Positions 19,759-28,500 of a DNA stretch of 64,000 nt are shown piece by piece (within the stretch, counting starts at the first letter, position 1; each line of letters opens with the position of its first letter). The notes below the pieces were generated by a model. That model was not told the DNA's origin. It did not search any database and worked only from the letters and a program-made list of their open reading frames with translations. The translations under genes and the position numbers were made by a program. The DNA comes from Pandoraea captiosa (lineage in GTDB: Bacteria; Pseudomonadota; Gammaproteobacteria; Burkholderiales; Burkholderiaceae). The DNA is taken from assembly GCF_902459775.1 (NCBI RefSeq), contig NZ_CABPSQ010000002.1:558001-622000 (forward strand), in the 5' to 3' direction.

Positions 19759-20841
19759 GTGAATGCCCTCGAACAACAACTGAACTATCCCCTTGGCGAT
19801 TTCCTTCCCGACGGCGGCACCGTGCATGAAGTCGTCCCCGGCGTCTTCTGGATACGCATGCCGTTGCCTTTCGTGCTCGATCACATCAATCTGTGGCTGC
19901 TGCGCGATGAAATCGACGGGGTCAAGGGATGGACCGTTGTCGACTGCGGCATCACGCATCCCCAGATCAAGGCGTATTGGGAACAAGTGTTCGACAGCGC
20001 GCTCGGCGGCGAGCCGGTGCTGCGCGTGGTCGTGACCCACTGCCACCCCGATCACCTCGGCCTTGCGCACTGGATCTGCAAAGGCGGCGACAAGCAACGT
20101 TGGCAAGCGCGCCTTGCCATGTCGTTGGGCGACTACGCCTGGGGACGTCTCATGTCCGAAGGCGATAACAACAATGCCGCCAACGCCGGGGGAGAATTCG
20201 CCGTCGCGCACTTCCTCGCGCATGGGCTCGCCGACGAGGCCATGATCGAGCAGATCCGCAATCGCAAGTCGTACTTCAGCGATCTCGTGCCCGAAGTGCC
20301 GTCGCGCTACTTCCGACTGCGAGATGGCGACTCGCTGCGCATTGGCGGCAGCGACTGGCGTCTGATCGCCGGCTACGGTCATTCGCCCGAGCACATGGCG
20401 CTCTACTCCGAGCAGCATAACGTGCTCATCTCCGGCGATATGGTGCTGCCGCGCATTTCCACCAACGTCAGCGTGTTCGACATCGAGCCCGAGGCCAACT
20501 CGCTGCAACTGTTCCTCGACTCGCTCGGCGTGTATCTCGACCTCCCGGTCGACTGCCTCGTCCTGCCGTCGCACGGTCGGCCGTTCACCGGATTGCACAC
20601 GCGCATTCAACAGCTGCGCGATCACCACGCCGCACGCCTGCAAGAAGTGCGTGAGGCATGCGCGAAGTCGCCGCAAAGCGCGGGCGACATCGTGCCCATC
20701 ATGTTCCATCGCAAGCTCGACGCGCATCAAACGACCTTCGCCATGGGCGAAGCGCTTGCGCACCTGCATATGCTCTGGCGCTCGGGCGAACTCAAGCGCG
20801 AGCGCGATGCCAAGGGCGTCTGGCGCTTCTCGCCGGTCTGA
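19759..20841 (+). CDS. Metallo-beta-lactamase-fold hydrolase
   Basis: A 360-residue MBL-fold protein. The metal-binding motif THCHPDHLG places H94, H96, D98 and H99, a variant with Cys between the first two histidines. Later residues GYGHSPEHMALY and VLISGDMVLP are the usual H and D ligands, and the C-terminal 80 residues resemble the winged-helix tail of LACTB2-like proteins. GTG at 19759 is chosen because GGAG lies 10 nt before it; a GTG at 19750 is too close. It is divergent from liuR over a LiuR-like site, so it may be an uncharacterised member of the leucine regulon. Confidence 0.85.
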   Translation: MNALEQQLNYPLGDFLPDGGTVHEVVPGVFWIRMPLPFVLDHINLWLLRDEIDGVKGWTVVDCGITHPQIKAYWEQVFDSALGGEPVLRVVVTHCHPDHLGLAHWICKGGDKQRWQARLAMSLGDYAWGRLMSEGDNNNAANAGGEFAVAHFLAHGLADEAMIEQIRNRKSYFSDLVPEVPSRYFRLRDGDSLRIGGSDWRLIAGYGHSPEHMALYSEQHNVLISGDMVLPRISTNVSVFDIEPEANSLQLFLDSLGVYLDLPVDCLVLPSHGRPFTGLHTRIQQLRDHHAARLQEVREACAKSPQSAGDIVPIMFHRKLDAHQTTFAMGEALAHLHMLWRSGELKRERDAKGVWRFSPV

Positions 20842-20880
20842 TTGCCCTTCACGCTTTACTTTCATTACGCTGCAAACGAA

Positions 20881-20916
20881 GCGCCCCGCAGACCGAAGTC
20901 TGCGGGGCGCTTTTTT
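20881..20916 (+). terminator. Intrinsic terminator after the metallohydrolase
   Basis: A perfect 13-bp stem (GCGCCCCGCAGAC with GTCTGCGGGGCGC), a CGAA tetraloop and six Ts lie 40 bp after the stop codon. Confidence 0.95.
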
Positions 20917-21005
20917 ATGGCGCGCCGCGCGCGCCGTTCCTGCCTACACTAAACGCCGGCGCGACTTGAGCGCGGTTCGTGCTGACACCTGACGCCGGAG
21001 CGGTA

Positions 21006-22325
21006 TCAGGCGTGTTGCGGCGACGCCTGAATATGCCGGCCGTCGCGGCCCAGCAGACCGTAGGTGACGAGGCTGATCGTTACCGTGAGCAGAATGTAAT
21101 AGGCGGGCGCCAGCGGGTTCGCCGTGATCTTGATCAGATACGTGATCCAGAACGGTGCGAGGCCGCCGAAGAGCATCACCGAAATGTTGTACAGAATCGA
21201 GACGCCCGTCGAGCGCACGCCCACCGGGAACACTTCCGTGACGGCCGTCGGGAACGCCCCCCACACGAAGCCCATGCAGATCGCCGGGAGAATTTGCGCG
21301 AGCAGCAGATTGCCCATCGACGGCGCGCCGTGCAGACGCGTAAACATCCAGAACGACGTCAGCCCGTAGAGCAGCACGAACAGCAGAATCAGCGGCTTGC
21401 GCCCCACCCGATCCGAAATCCAGCCGGTGAGCGGGCAGAGGCATGCGATCAGCATGGCGGCGATGAATGTCGAGAGGCTTGCGACGCCTTGCGTCAGACC
21501 CAGTTGCTTGACGGCGTAAATCGGCGTGTAGATGAGCGTGACGTAGAACGACGTCGTGGCCGCCACCGTCAGACCGAAGCCCGCGATCAGTGCGCGATAG
21601 TGCTTCGAGAACACGTCGGCAAGCGGCGTACGACGGGCCGGTTCGCGCGCTGCGGCGTAGGCCAGAAATTCCGGCGACTCCGTCATGCGGCGACGAATGT
21701 AGAAACCCACCGGGCCGATCAGAATCCCGAACAGGAACGGCAGACGCCAGCCCCACGATTCGAGCGCTTCTTTCGTGAGCCCGGTGTTCAGGGCATACGC
21801 GCACAGCCCCGCGAGCGCGACGGCCAGCGCCTGCGAACACATCTGGAAGCTGCCATAGAAGCCGCGCAGATTCGGCGGAGAGAACTCGATGAGCATGGCC
21901 GTCGAGCCGCCGAACTCGCCGCCTGCCGAGAAGCCCTGAATCACGCGGGCGAGCAGGATCAGCAACGGCGCGGCGAAACCGATCTGCGCATAGGTCGGTG
22001 CGATACCGATGAGGCCAGTGCCGAGCGCCATCAACAGCACCATCACGGACAGCGCCGACTTGCGCCCGGCATGGTCGGCGTACAGACCGAAGGCCAGGCC
22101 ACCGATCGGGCGGAAGAAGAACGCGACGCCGAGCGACGCCACGCTCGCGAGCAGCGAGGTCGTGTCGTTATCGGCAGGGAAGAAGAGTTTCGCGATCACG
22201 ACGGCGAAAAGCCCGTAGACCGTGAAGTCGAACCATTCGAACGCATTGCCCAGCGTGGAGCCGATCACCGCTTTGCGACGCAGCGCCGGATCGATGACCG
22301 GCGTACCGGTGGGGGTTGTCTGCAT
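21006..22325 (-). CDS. MFS transporter, metabolite:H+ symporter (MHS) type
   Basis: A 439-residue inner-membrane carrier with about 12 hydrophobic segments. GNAFEWFDFTVYGLFA, FFFRPIGGLAFGLYADHAGRK and RVIQGFSAGGEFGGS are signatures of the MHS group (ShiA, ProP, KgtP relatives). Both the loop 2-3 signature and its second copy (GWISDRVGRKPLI) are intact. ATG at 22325 has AGGAGAG before it. The substrate is unknown; small carboxylates or betaines are usual. It stands alone, convergent with the metallohydrolase. Confidence 0.92.
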   Translation of the reverse strand: MQTTPTGTPVIDPALRRKAVIGSTLGNAFEWFDFTVYGLFAVVIAKLFFPADNDTTSLLASVASLGVAFFFRPIGGLAFGLYADHAGRKSALSVMVLLMALGTGLIGIAPTYAQIGFAAPLLILLARVIQGFSAGGEFGGSTAMLIEFSPPNLRGFYGSFQMCSQALAVALAGLCAYALNTGLTKEALESWGWRLPFLFGILIGPVGFYIRRRMTESPEFLAYAAAREPARRTPLADVFSKHYRALIAGFGLTVAATTSFYVTLIYTPIYAVKQLGLTQGVASLSTFIAAMLIACLCPLTGWISDRVGRKPLILLFVLLYGLTSFWMFTRLHGAPSMGNLLLAQILPAICMGFVWGAFPTAVTEVFPVGVRSTGVSILYNISVMLFGGLAPFWITYLIKITANPLAPAYYILLTVTISLVTYGLLGRDGRHIQASPQHA

Positions 22326-22497
22326 GTGCCTCTCCTGCTTGGTTGGGAGTGCCGCAGGCGGATCGGAAGCCGACAGAATGGTCGTCGACACGCGTCCGCT
22401 CTATGGCGGCGAGTCCGGATTAACGTCGTGTTTACCTCTGTTCAAGTTACCCGAACACTCTAACGCAGGTTTGGAATGCACCACAACGGGTCAAAAA

Positions 22498-22950
22498 TCA
22501 ACGATGTCCGCGACGTCCCTTCCAGTGGTAATCCGTCTGATTCACCCAGTCCCAGGTGCCGGTGTACGGATTGAATTCGTACCCCTGACGAGATTCGGAC
22601 GTGTAGCAGCCGCCCTTTTCCAGATAGCAGCGCTCGCGCAGAAAGTGGGCGGCGTCGCGTGAGGTGCGAGGCTGCACGGGCGCGACGATGACGGGCGGAG
22701 GCGGACGGGGACCGACGATCACCGGGGCCGGTGTCACGATGGCCGGTGCCGGCGTGATGACGACTGGCGCTGGGGCCAGCGTGGCGGGACCCGGCTGCAC
22801 GATGACCGGCGCAGGGACAACGACCGTTGGTGCGGGGCGCACATAGGACGATGGCGGTCCGACGACCTGCCAGTTGCCGGGGTCCATCGCGGCGCATCCT
22901 GCCAGCAGTGCGACGGACAGTGCGAAGGACGGCGCGACGGCGGTCCGCAT
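22498..22950 (-). CDS. Proline/valine-rich lipoprotein
   Basis: A 150-residue secreted protein of unknown function. MRTAVAPSFALSVALLAGC is a signal peptide with a lipobox (LAGC), so the mature protein would start at cysteine and be lipid-anchored. Residues about 40-90 are a low-complexity run of PAPVIV/PAPVVI units. The C-terminus FLRERCYLEKGGCYTSESRQGYEFNPYTGTW-type sequence has two cysteines. ATG at 22950 fits the signal peptide best; ATG at 23034 in the same frame would add 28 residues. Confidence 0.75.
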   Translation of the reverse strand: MRTAVAPSFALSVALLAGCAAMDPGNWQVVGPPSSYVRPAPTVVVPAPVIVQPGPATLAPAPVVITPAPAIVTPAPVIVGPRPPPPVIVAPVQPRTSRDAAHFLRERCYLEKGGCYTSESRQGYEFNPYTGTWDWVNQTDYHWKGRRGHR

Positions 22951-23159
22951 CAGCGACAGGCCTGAGTTACGACGCAGGACAACGCCGGATGAGGAACAAG
23001 CGCGGGGTGCCGCTTGCCGGAAGATCGCGTTCATGGGGACACCGCAGGGTTGGGAAGGCGGGGCACTGTACCCCGCCCAATGCCTCACGCCTGCGCTTCG
23101 TCCTGCGATTTGGGGAATGTCCGAGTCGCGCCCGCCGAATGCGTGGGCCCGACTGTGCG

Positions 23160-23214
23160 GTGACAGTGCCGTGACGGTGTTGTGACGGTGTCGTGCGGGC
23201 GTCGTGCGTGTGTC
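23160..23214. repeat. 11-bp tandem repeat, five imperfect copies
   Basis: Consecutive units GTGACAGTGCC, GTGACGGTGTT, GTGACGGTGTC, GTGCGGGCGTC and GTGCGTGTGTC lie between the flavin reductase stop (23254) and the lipoprotein start. The 11-bp spacing is close to one helical turn. Function unknown. Confidence 0.85.
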
Positions 23215-23253
23215 GGGGCGCATCGGACGTCGCCGATGTGCCGACGAACGCAG

Positions 23254-23841
23254 TCATAGGGTGAAGCGATCTCGCGTCGTCGTATAGACGCCGCCTCCGA
23301 GCCGCCCGACGGGGGCGTAATCGTCCAGACGGATGCGGCACGTGTCACGATCGATCAGGCCGTCGCGCGCATGCAGACGCAGTACGCGACCGATGAAGAT
23401 CCGACGACTCTCGGAACTCAGCGTCTCCCAGACCGTGCATTCGAACGCGACGGGGGCTTCGGCGATGCGAGGTGGCGCAATGTCGACACTCTGCACCGGG
23501 GTAAAGCCTGCGGCGTCGAGCTCACTGATGTCCGACGGCAGTCGCGCGCCGCATCGGTGCATCTTGTCGGCAATCCGTTCGTCGCACAGATGCACCACGA
23601 ACTCGCCCGCGCGCGCGATATTGACGGCGGTGTCCTTGAGCGCGCCGTCGTCGTGCCGGTTGATGCTCACCATCACGATAGGCGGGTCCTCCCCGAGCAT
23701 GTTGAACATCGAGAAGGGCGCGGCGTTGACCGTGCCGTCGGCGCTCAGCGTGGTGATCAAGGCAATGGGCCGGGGCACGATCAGGCTGCTCATCAGCTTG
23801 TAACGCTCGTAAGGCGTGAGGTCTCCAAAATCGATTTCCAC
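23254..23841 (-). CDS. Flavin reductase-like (split-barrel FMN-binding) protein
   Basis: A 195-residue protein of the flavin reductase / DIM6 type: YKLMSSLIVPRPIALITTLSADGTVNAAPFSMFNMLGEDPP is the FMN-binding start, followed by KDTAVNIARAGEFVVHL. Such proteins reduce FMN or FAD for partner monooxygenases or act as small oxidoreductases. It ends the hydantoin-type gene run, 60 bp after the MFS gene. No partner monooxygenase is visible here, so its role is open. Confidence 0.88.
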   Translation of the reverse strand: MEIDFGDLTPYERYKLMSSLIVPRPIALITTLSADGTVNAAPFSMFNMLGEDPPIVMVSINRHDDGALKDTAVNIARAGEFVVHLCDERIADKMHRCGARLPSDISELDAAGFTPVQSVDIAPPRIAEAPVAFECTVWETLSSESRRIFIGRVLRLHARDGLIDRDTCRIRLDDYAPVGRLGGGVYTTTRDRFTL

Positions 23842-23901
23842 ACGATCTCCAGTGGCAGAACCGACAAGGCGGGCGCGCGGCTTCGCCCCGCCCTGTCCGG
23901 A

Positions 23902-25200
23902 TTACTCCAGTTCCACGCCCTTCAGTTCAGGGATGAGGAATACCGTGGCGAGAATGTCGATGACGTAAATTCCCGCGAGCGCTGCAATTGCGATCTCGAA
24001 CGAGTAGTGCGCCGCAATCACGCCGATCGCCAGAGGACTCAGACCGCCAAAGCCCCGGCCAATGCTCCACAGCACGTTCTGCGCCGTGCCACGGGCGTGC
24101 GTCGGATAGAGCTCCGCGAGCAGTGCACCGTAGCCGCCCATCATGCCGTTGACGAAGACACCCATGACGACCCCGCCGATGAGCAGCGCTTCCGGCGTAC
24201 TCAGTTGCGAGTACACGAACACCATCACCAGCGCCCCGATCTGATAACCGATGAAGGTCGGGCGACGCCCGATACGATCGGCAAGTTGGCCGAAGATCCA
24301 GATGCCCACGAGCATGCCGATGATCGACGCGCCGGTCCACACCGCCGATTTCGCGAGGCTGTAACCGAACATCTTCGACAGATACGCCGGCATCCACACG
24401 ATCAGCCCGTAGTAGCCGAAGTTCTGCACCGAACACAGAATGATGACGCCGATGCTTCGCTTGGTCGTCTGGGCGTCGCGGAACAAGGTCTTGATGGGAA
24501 ATTCGCGCTTCTTGCGTGCCGACTTCAGGAAGATCTCCGACTCGCCAATGACCTTGCGGATCACGAACGAGCCGAGCGCGGGCAGCACGCCCACGACGAA
24601 CATGCCGCGCCAGCCGATATGCGGCAACAGCAGCGGTGTGAGCACCGCGGCGAGCAGCACGCCGAGTTGCCAGCCCATGCCGACATAAGACGATACGCGC
24701 CCGCGCTTCTCGGCCGGCCACGCCTCGATGGCCAGCGCCATGCCGATACCGAACTCCCCCCCGAGTCCGAGACCCGCGAGGAAGCGATAGACCAGCAAGT
24801 CCCAATAGCCCGTGGCAAAAGCGCACAGACCGGTGAAGAGCGCGAACACGAGGATCGTGTATGTCAGTACGCGAACGCGGCCGTAGTAGTCGCTCAGAAT
24901 CCCGAAGCCGATGCCACCGAAGATGCCGCCGATGAGCGTTACCGTCACCAGCGAGCCGCCCTGCGTAGCACTGAGCCCTAGATCGACGCTGACCACGCTC
25001 ATCATGAAACCCAGAATGAGAAGGTCGAAGCCGTCCATGGCATAGCCGGATACGGCTGCGATCAGCGCGCGCATCGGACTATTGCCCGGCTGCCCTGCGC
25101 TCGCGCCCGCGCCTGTGCCCGTTCCCTGTAATGCGGACGCACCCGGTCGGTCTTGAGCCCCTTGCGCCGGACTCAGGCTGTTCGTTTCATAGCCACTCAT
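23902..25200 (-). CDS. MFS transporter of the hydantoin-type cluster
   Basis: A 432-residue major facilitator. After a 42-residue low-complexity N-terminus come about 12 membrane segments, with AMDGFDLLILGFMMSVV in TM1 and GILSDYYGRVRVL as the loop 2-3 signature; GQLADRIGRRPTF is its repeat. It resembles the aromatic acid/sialate-type symporters. GGAGG precedes the ATG. It lies 43 bp after the D-carbamoylase, so it likely imports a substrate of that pathway (hydantoin, ureide or amino acid), which is inference. Confidence 0.9.
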   Translation of the reverse strand: MSGYETNSLSPAQGAQDRPGASALQGTGTGAGASAGQPGNSPMRALIAAVSGYAMDGFDLLILGFMMSVVSVDLGLSATQGGSLVTVTLIGGIFGGIGFGILSDYYGRVRVLTYTILVFALFTGLCAFATGYWDLLVYRFLAGLGLGGEFGIGMALAIEAWPAEKRGRVSSYVGMGWQLGVLLAAVLTPLLLPHIGWRGMFVVGVLPALGSFVIRKVIGESEIFLKSARKKREFPIKTLFRDAQTTKRSIGVIILCSVQNFGYYGLIVWMPAYLSKMFGYSLAKSAVWTGASIIGMLVGIWIFGQLADRIGRRPTFIGYQIGALVMVFVYSQLSTPEALLIGGVVMGVFVNGMMGGYGALLAELYPTHARGTAQNVLWSIGRGFGGLSPLAIGVIAAHYSFEIAIAALAGIYVIDILATVFLIPELKGVELE

Positions 25201-25243
25201 GATGTTTCCTCCGTGCGCTCGGCACGCGATATGGACGGGTGTC

Positions 25244-26191
25244 TCAGATGTCTTCCTGCGGCAGCGGGGCGCCGGCGCCCGTGCGCTCCACGATCAGGCG
25301 GTAATGTTCCGGACGGCGGTGCTTTGCGAAGTTGAAGACGTGATTGCGGAAGCCTTCGGTGACCGCCAGATCGACCGACGCGACGATGACTTCGTCGTCT
25401 TCGGTGACGGCCTGCGCCACGATCTCGGCCGTGGGCGCCACGATGACCGATCCGCCGATCATGTGATGACCGTCCTCGCTGCCGCATTTGGCGGCTGCCG
25501 CAATGAACATGGCGTTCTGGTACGCGGCGGCCTGTAGCGACACGAGATGCGTGTGCATGCGCAGATGCACCGGCTCGTTCCAGTGAATGTTGATCGACGG
25601 TGTGTTGTAGCCGACCAGCCCGATCTCGGCGCTTTGCAGCGACATCACGCGCCACGTCTCGGGCCAGCGACGGTCATTGCACAGGCACATGCCTACGCGC
25701 GTGCCGAACGACTCGATCACCGGAATGCCGGAGTTGCCGACTTCGAAGAACTTCTTCTCCAGATGCTGGAAGGGCGCCTCGGTCTTGTGATCCGCGTGGC
25801 CCGGCAAATGAATCTTGCGGTACTTGCCGAGGATGTTGCCGTCGGTACCCACCAGCACGCACGTATTGAAGCGCCGACCGTCCGGGGTGAGCTCGGCATA
25901 CCCGAGATAGAAACCGACGCCGAGTTGCTTCGCGGTGTCGAACAGCGGTTGCACGTCGGCGTTGGGCATCGACTTCTCGAAGTAGCGTGCGACGGCCTCC
26001 TCCTCGGGCATCCAGTAGCGCGGGAAGAAGGTCGTGAGGGCCATTTCCGGGAACACCACGAGTTTTGCGCCGCGTCCGGCCGCCTCACGCAGCATCTCGA
26101 CCAGACGTGCGACGACGCTGCGACGATCGTCCGCCAGGTTCACTGCGCCCATTTGCGCGACGGCCAGTCCAAGTTTTCTGCTCTTGCTCAT
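25244..26191 (-). CDS. N-carbamoyl-D-amino-acid hydrolase (nitrilase superfamily)
   Basis: A 315-residue carbon-nitrogen hydrolase. The Glu-Lys-Cys triad is E49 (FPEM), K126 (YRKIHLPG) and C171 (MCLCNDRRWPETW). The CNDRRWPETWRVM stretch and residue numbering closely match agrobacterial D-carbamoylases, which cleave N-carbamoyl-D-amino acids to D-amino acid, CO2 and ammonia. ATG at 26191 is preferred to a GTG two codons upstream because of the AGAGAG before it. Beta-ureidopropionase is the alternative, but the motif context favours D-carbamoylase. It lies 45 bp after the hydantoinase. Confidence 0.9.
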   Translation of the reverse strand: MSKSRKLGLAVAQMGAVNLADDRRSVVARLVEMLREAAGRGAKLVVFPEMALTTFFPRYWMPEEEAVARYFEKSMPNADVQPLFDTAKQLGVGFYLGYAELTPDGRRFNTCVLVGTDGNILGKYRKIHLPGHADHKTEAPFQHLEKKFFEVGNSGIPVIESFGTRVGMCLCNDRRWPETWRVMSLQSAEIGLVGYNTPSINIHWNEPVHLRMHTHLVSLQAAAYQNAMFIAAAAKCGSEDGHHMIGGSVIVAPTAEIVAQAVTEDDEVIVASVDLAVTEGFRNHVFNFAKHRRPEHYRLIVERTGAGAPLPQEDI

Positions 26192-26236
26192 ATTCACTCT
26201 CTTGAAATTACAAAACGCAATCCGTCATCCGGAACA

Positions 26237-27718
26237 TCAATAGTTCTTCTGCTTCTCCTGGGTCAGGGCCAACGTGCGGAAGAATGTCGCGCGTGGCGAG
26301 ATCTCGCGCTCGACGGTGTGCGGTTCGGGCACGCCGCGCGCAATGAACCGGCCGCTGCCGGGGGCGGCGTCGAGACGACCGTCGCTCACGATTACCCGCC
26401 CTGCGCTGATGACGGTCTCCGGCCACCCCTTGACCGTGCGCCCTTCGTACGGCGTGTAGCCGACCTGATCGTGCAGCGCGGCGACGGTGAGCGTGACTTC
26501 GCGCTCGGGATTCCAGATGGCGATGTCGGCATCGGCGCCCTGGGCGATATGGCCCTTGCGCGGAAAGATGCCGTACATCTTTGCGTGATTGGTCGCGCTC
26601 AGCGCCACGAACTGCTGCAGGGTCAGACGCCCGCCGCCAACGCCTTCGGAGAACAGCAGGGGTAGCCGCGCTTCGAGGCCGGGCATGCCGTTGGCCATCT
26701 GCTTGAAGGTGGTCTTGTCGCCGTAAGGAATCTTGCCGCTCTCGTCGTAGCGATACGGTGCGTGATCGGAGGACAGGGTTTGCAGCGTGCCGTTGGCGAG
26801 CCCTTCCCACAGACTGGCCTGCGCCTGTGCGTCGCGCAGTGGCGGGCTGCAACAGTATTTGGCCCCTTCGGTGCCCGGCAGGTCCATGTCGTCTTCCGTC
26901 AGCACGAGGTAGTGCGGACACGTTTCGCCATAGACCTGTGCGCCGATCTGGCGTGCCGCCTGAATGGTCGAGAGCGCTTCGACGGCCGAGACGTGCACGA
27001 TCATGACCGGCACGTCGAAAAGGCGCGAGAGCTGAATGACGCGGTGAGTGGCTTCGGCCTCGGCGAGCGCAACGTGGCTTACGCCGTGGAACTTCGGCGC
27101 GGTGTAGCCGCGTTCGAGCAGGCGTTGCGAGACCCAGCGAATGACGTCGTTGTTCTCTGCATGGACCATGACCAGCGCGCGCTCGCGTGCGGCGACGGCG
27201 AGCACGTCGAGCAACTGGTAGTCGTCGATCTTCAGTTGGTCATACGTCATGTAGACCTTGAACGACGTGATGCCGCTGCGAATGAGTTCGGGCAGATCCG
27301 TGTGCAGCGTCTGCGGGTCGGTTTCCGAGAGAATCAGGTGATAGCTGTAGTCGATGACGGACTTGCGCCGCGCGAGGTCGGCGTAGTCGTCGGCGACCTT
27401 GCGCAGCGAGTTGCCGCGATGCTGCGCCGCGAAGGGCACGATCATCGTCGTGCCGCCGAAGGCGGCCGACACACTGGCCGAGTACCAGTCGTCGGCACCC
27501 ATCTTGCCCATGCCCGACAGTTGTTCGACATGACAGTGCGTGTCGATGCCGCCGGGCATGACGAGACGACCGGTCGCGTCGATGACGCGTGCTGCGCTGC
27601 CCGGCAGATGCGGGCCGATGGCGGCGATCTTGTCGCCGCGAATCGCGACGTCGGCCTCGCAGGTGTGCGTGGCATTGACGACAGTGCCGCCGCGAATGAT
27701 CAGATCGAAGTCGTTCAT
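26237..27718 (-). CDS. D-hydantoinase / dihydropyrimidinase
   Basis: A 493-residue cyclic amidohydrolase that opens hydantoin or dihydropyrimidine rings to N-carbamoyl acids. Metal ligands are visible: H61 and H63 (GGIDTHCHVEQ), the carboxylated lysine K154 (TSFKVYMTYD), MVHAEN, MIVHVSA and the late aspartate in SSDHAPYRYDESGK. The frame is open 20 codons upstream, but MNDFDLIIRGG is the family start. It overlaps the racemase stop by 4 nt. With the D-carbamoylase and hydantoin racemase next to it, hydantoin use is more likely than pyrimidine breakdown. Confidence 0.92.
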   Translation of the reverse strand: MNDFDLIIRGGTVVNATHTCEADVAIRGDKIAAIGPHLPGSAARVIDATGRLVMPGGIDTHCHVEQLSGMGKMGADDWYSASVSAAFGGTTMIVPFAAQHRGNSLRKVADDYADLARRKSVIDYSYHLILSETDPQTLHTDLPELIRSGITSFKVYMTYDQLKIDDYQLLDVLAVAARERALVMVHAENNDVIRWVSQRLLERGYTAPKFHGVSHVALAEAEATHRVIQLSRLFDVPVMIVHVSAVEALSTIQAARQIGAQVYGETCPHYLVLTEDDMDLPGTEGAKYCCSPPLRDAQAQASLWEGLANGTLQTLSSDHAPYRYDESGKIPYGDKTTFKQMANGMPGLEARLPLLFSEGVGGGRLTLQQFVALSATNHAKMYGIFPRKGHIAQGADADIAIWNPEREVTLTVAALHDQVGYTPYEGRTVKGWPETVISAGRVIVSDGRLDAAPGSGRFIARGVPEPHTVEREISPRATFFRTLALTQEKQKNY

Positions 27719-28500
27719 TGTGAAAAGCTCTCGCTCCGGAGTTGAGCTGCCTTTGACCGGCTCCACCATGCAAGGCAAGCCTTCACCAGCAACTGCGTGG
27801 TGTCGAAGAAGGGGACGTCGTGCGATGCGTTGGACTCGCCAGGCGATGCGCCGACCGATTTACCGCCAAGGACCAGCGGCAGTTCCGTGCATCCGAGAAT
27901 CACGGCTTGCGCACCGTCGTCGATCAGGCGGGTTGCGGCCGATTGCAGCAGCGAAGTCGCGGTGCCGAGCTCGCCCGCCTTGACGGCGGCAATGCCTGCC
28001 ATGACGTGATCGGTCTGTTGCCGGGCCGAGGGCGTCATGACGTCGATGCCTGCTGCGCGCAGCGCATCGTGATAAATGCGCCCTTCGATCGTGGCCGACG
28101 TGGCCATCAGACCGACGCGCGTGAGTCCCGCGGGATGTGCGGCGATCGCATCGGACGTTGCCGTGCCGATATGCAACACTTCGAGATCCGTTGCTGCGGC
28201 CAGACGCGCATGCCAGAGATGCGCGGTATTGCAGGGAATCGCAATGGCGCCGGCGCCGGCCGTCTCGAGAATGCGCAGCCCCGAGAGCAGGAAAGGCCAG
28301 GGGGCGTCGGACCCGGCGAGAAACGACTCGCTGCGGTCGGGAATCTGGGGCACGCTGTGGACGAACACCGGCATGTGATCCTGATCCCTGGTGGCCGGCG
28401 TGCTCTGCACGAGCTTGCGCATGAAGTCGGCCGTGGCGAGCGGTCCCATGCCGCCGAGCACGCCGAGTATCGGTGAACAGGTGTGGACGCTGGCGCTCAT
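27715..28500 (-). CDS. Aspartate/glutamate racemase family protein (RacD/YgeA-like)
   Basis: A 261-residue Asp/Glu racemase-superfamily protein. The start VLGGMGPLATADFMRKLV, the first catalytic cysteine C90 in IAIPCNTAH and the second C204 in VILGCTELPLVL are those of aspartate racemase. It is embedded between hydantoin racemase and hydantoinase with 4-nt ATGA overlaps on both sides. It may convert the D-amino acid product to the L form; this is inference, and amino-acid specificity cannot be read from sequence. Confidence 0.9.
   Translation of the reverse strand: MSASVHTCSPILGVLGGMGPLATADFMRKLVQSTPATRDQDHMPVFVHSVPQIPDRSESFLAGSDAPWPFLLSGLRILETAGAGAIAIPCNTAHLWHARLAAATDLEVLHIGTATSDAIAAHPAGLTRVGLMATSATIEGRIYHDALRAAGIDVMTPSARQQTDHVMAGIAAVKAGELGTATSLLQSAATRLIDDGAQAVILGCTELPLVLGGKSVGASPGESNASHDVPFFDTTQLLVKACLAWWSRSKAAQLRSESFSQ

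Noticed and set aside
20979-25000. Long plus-strand frames opposite both MFS transporters
   Set aside because: They have the charged, helix-breaking composition of transporter antisense and no recognisable domain.
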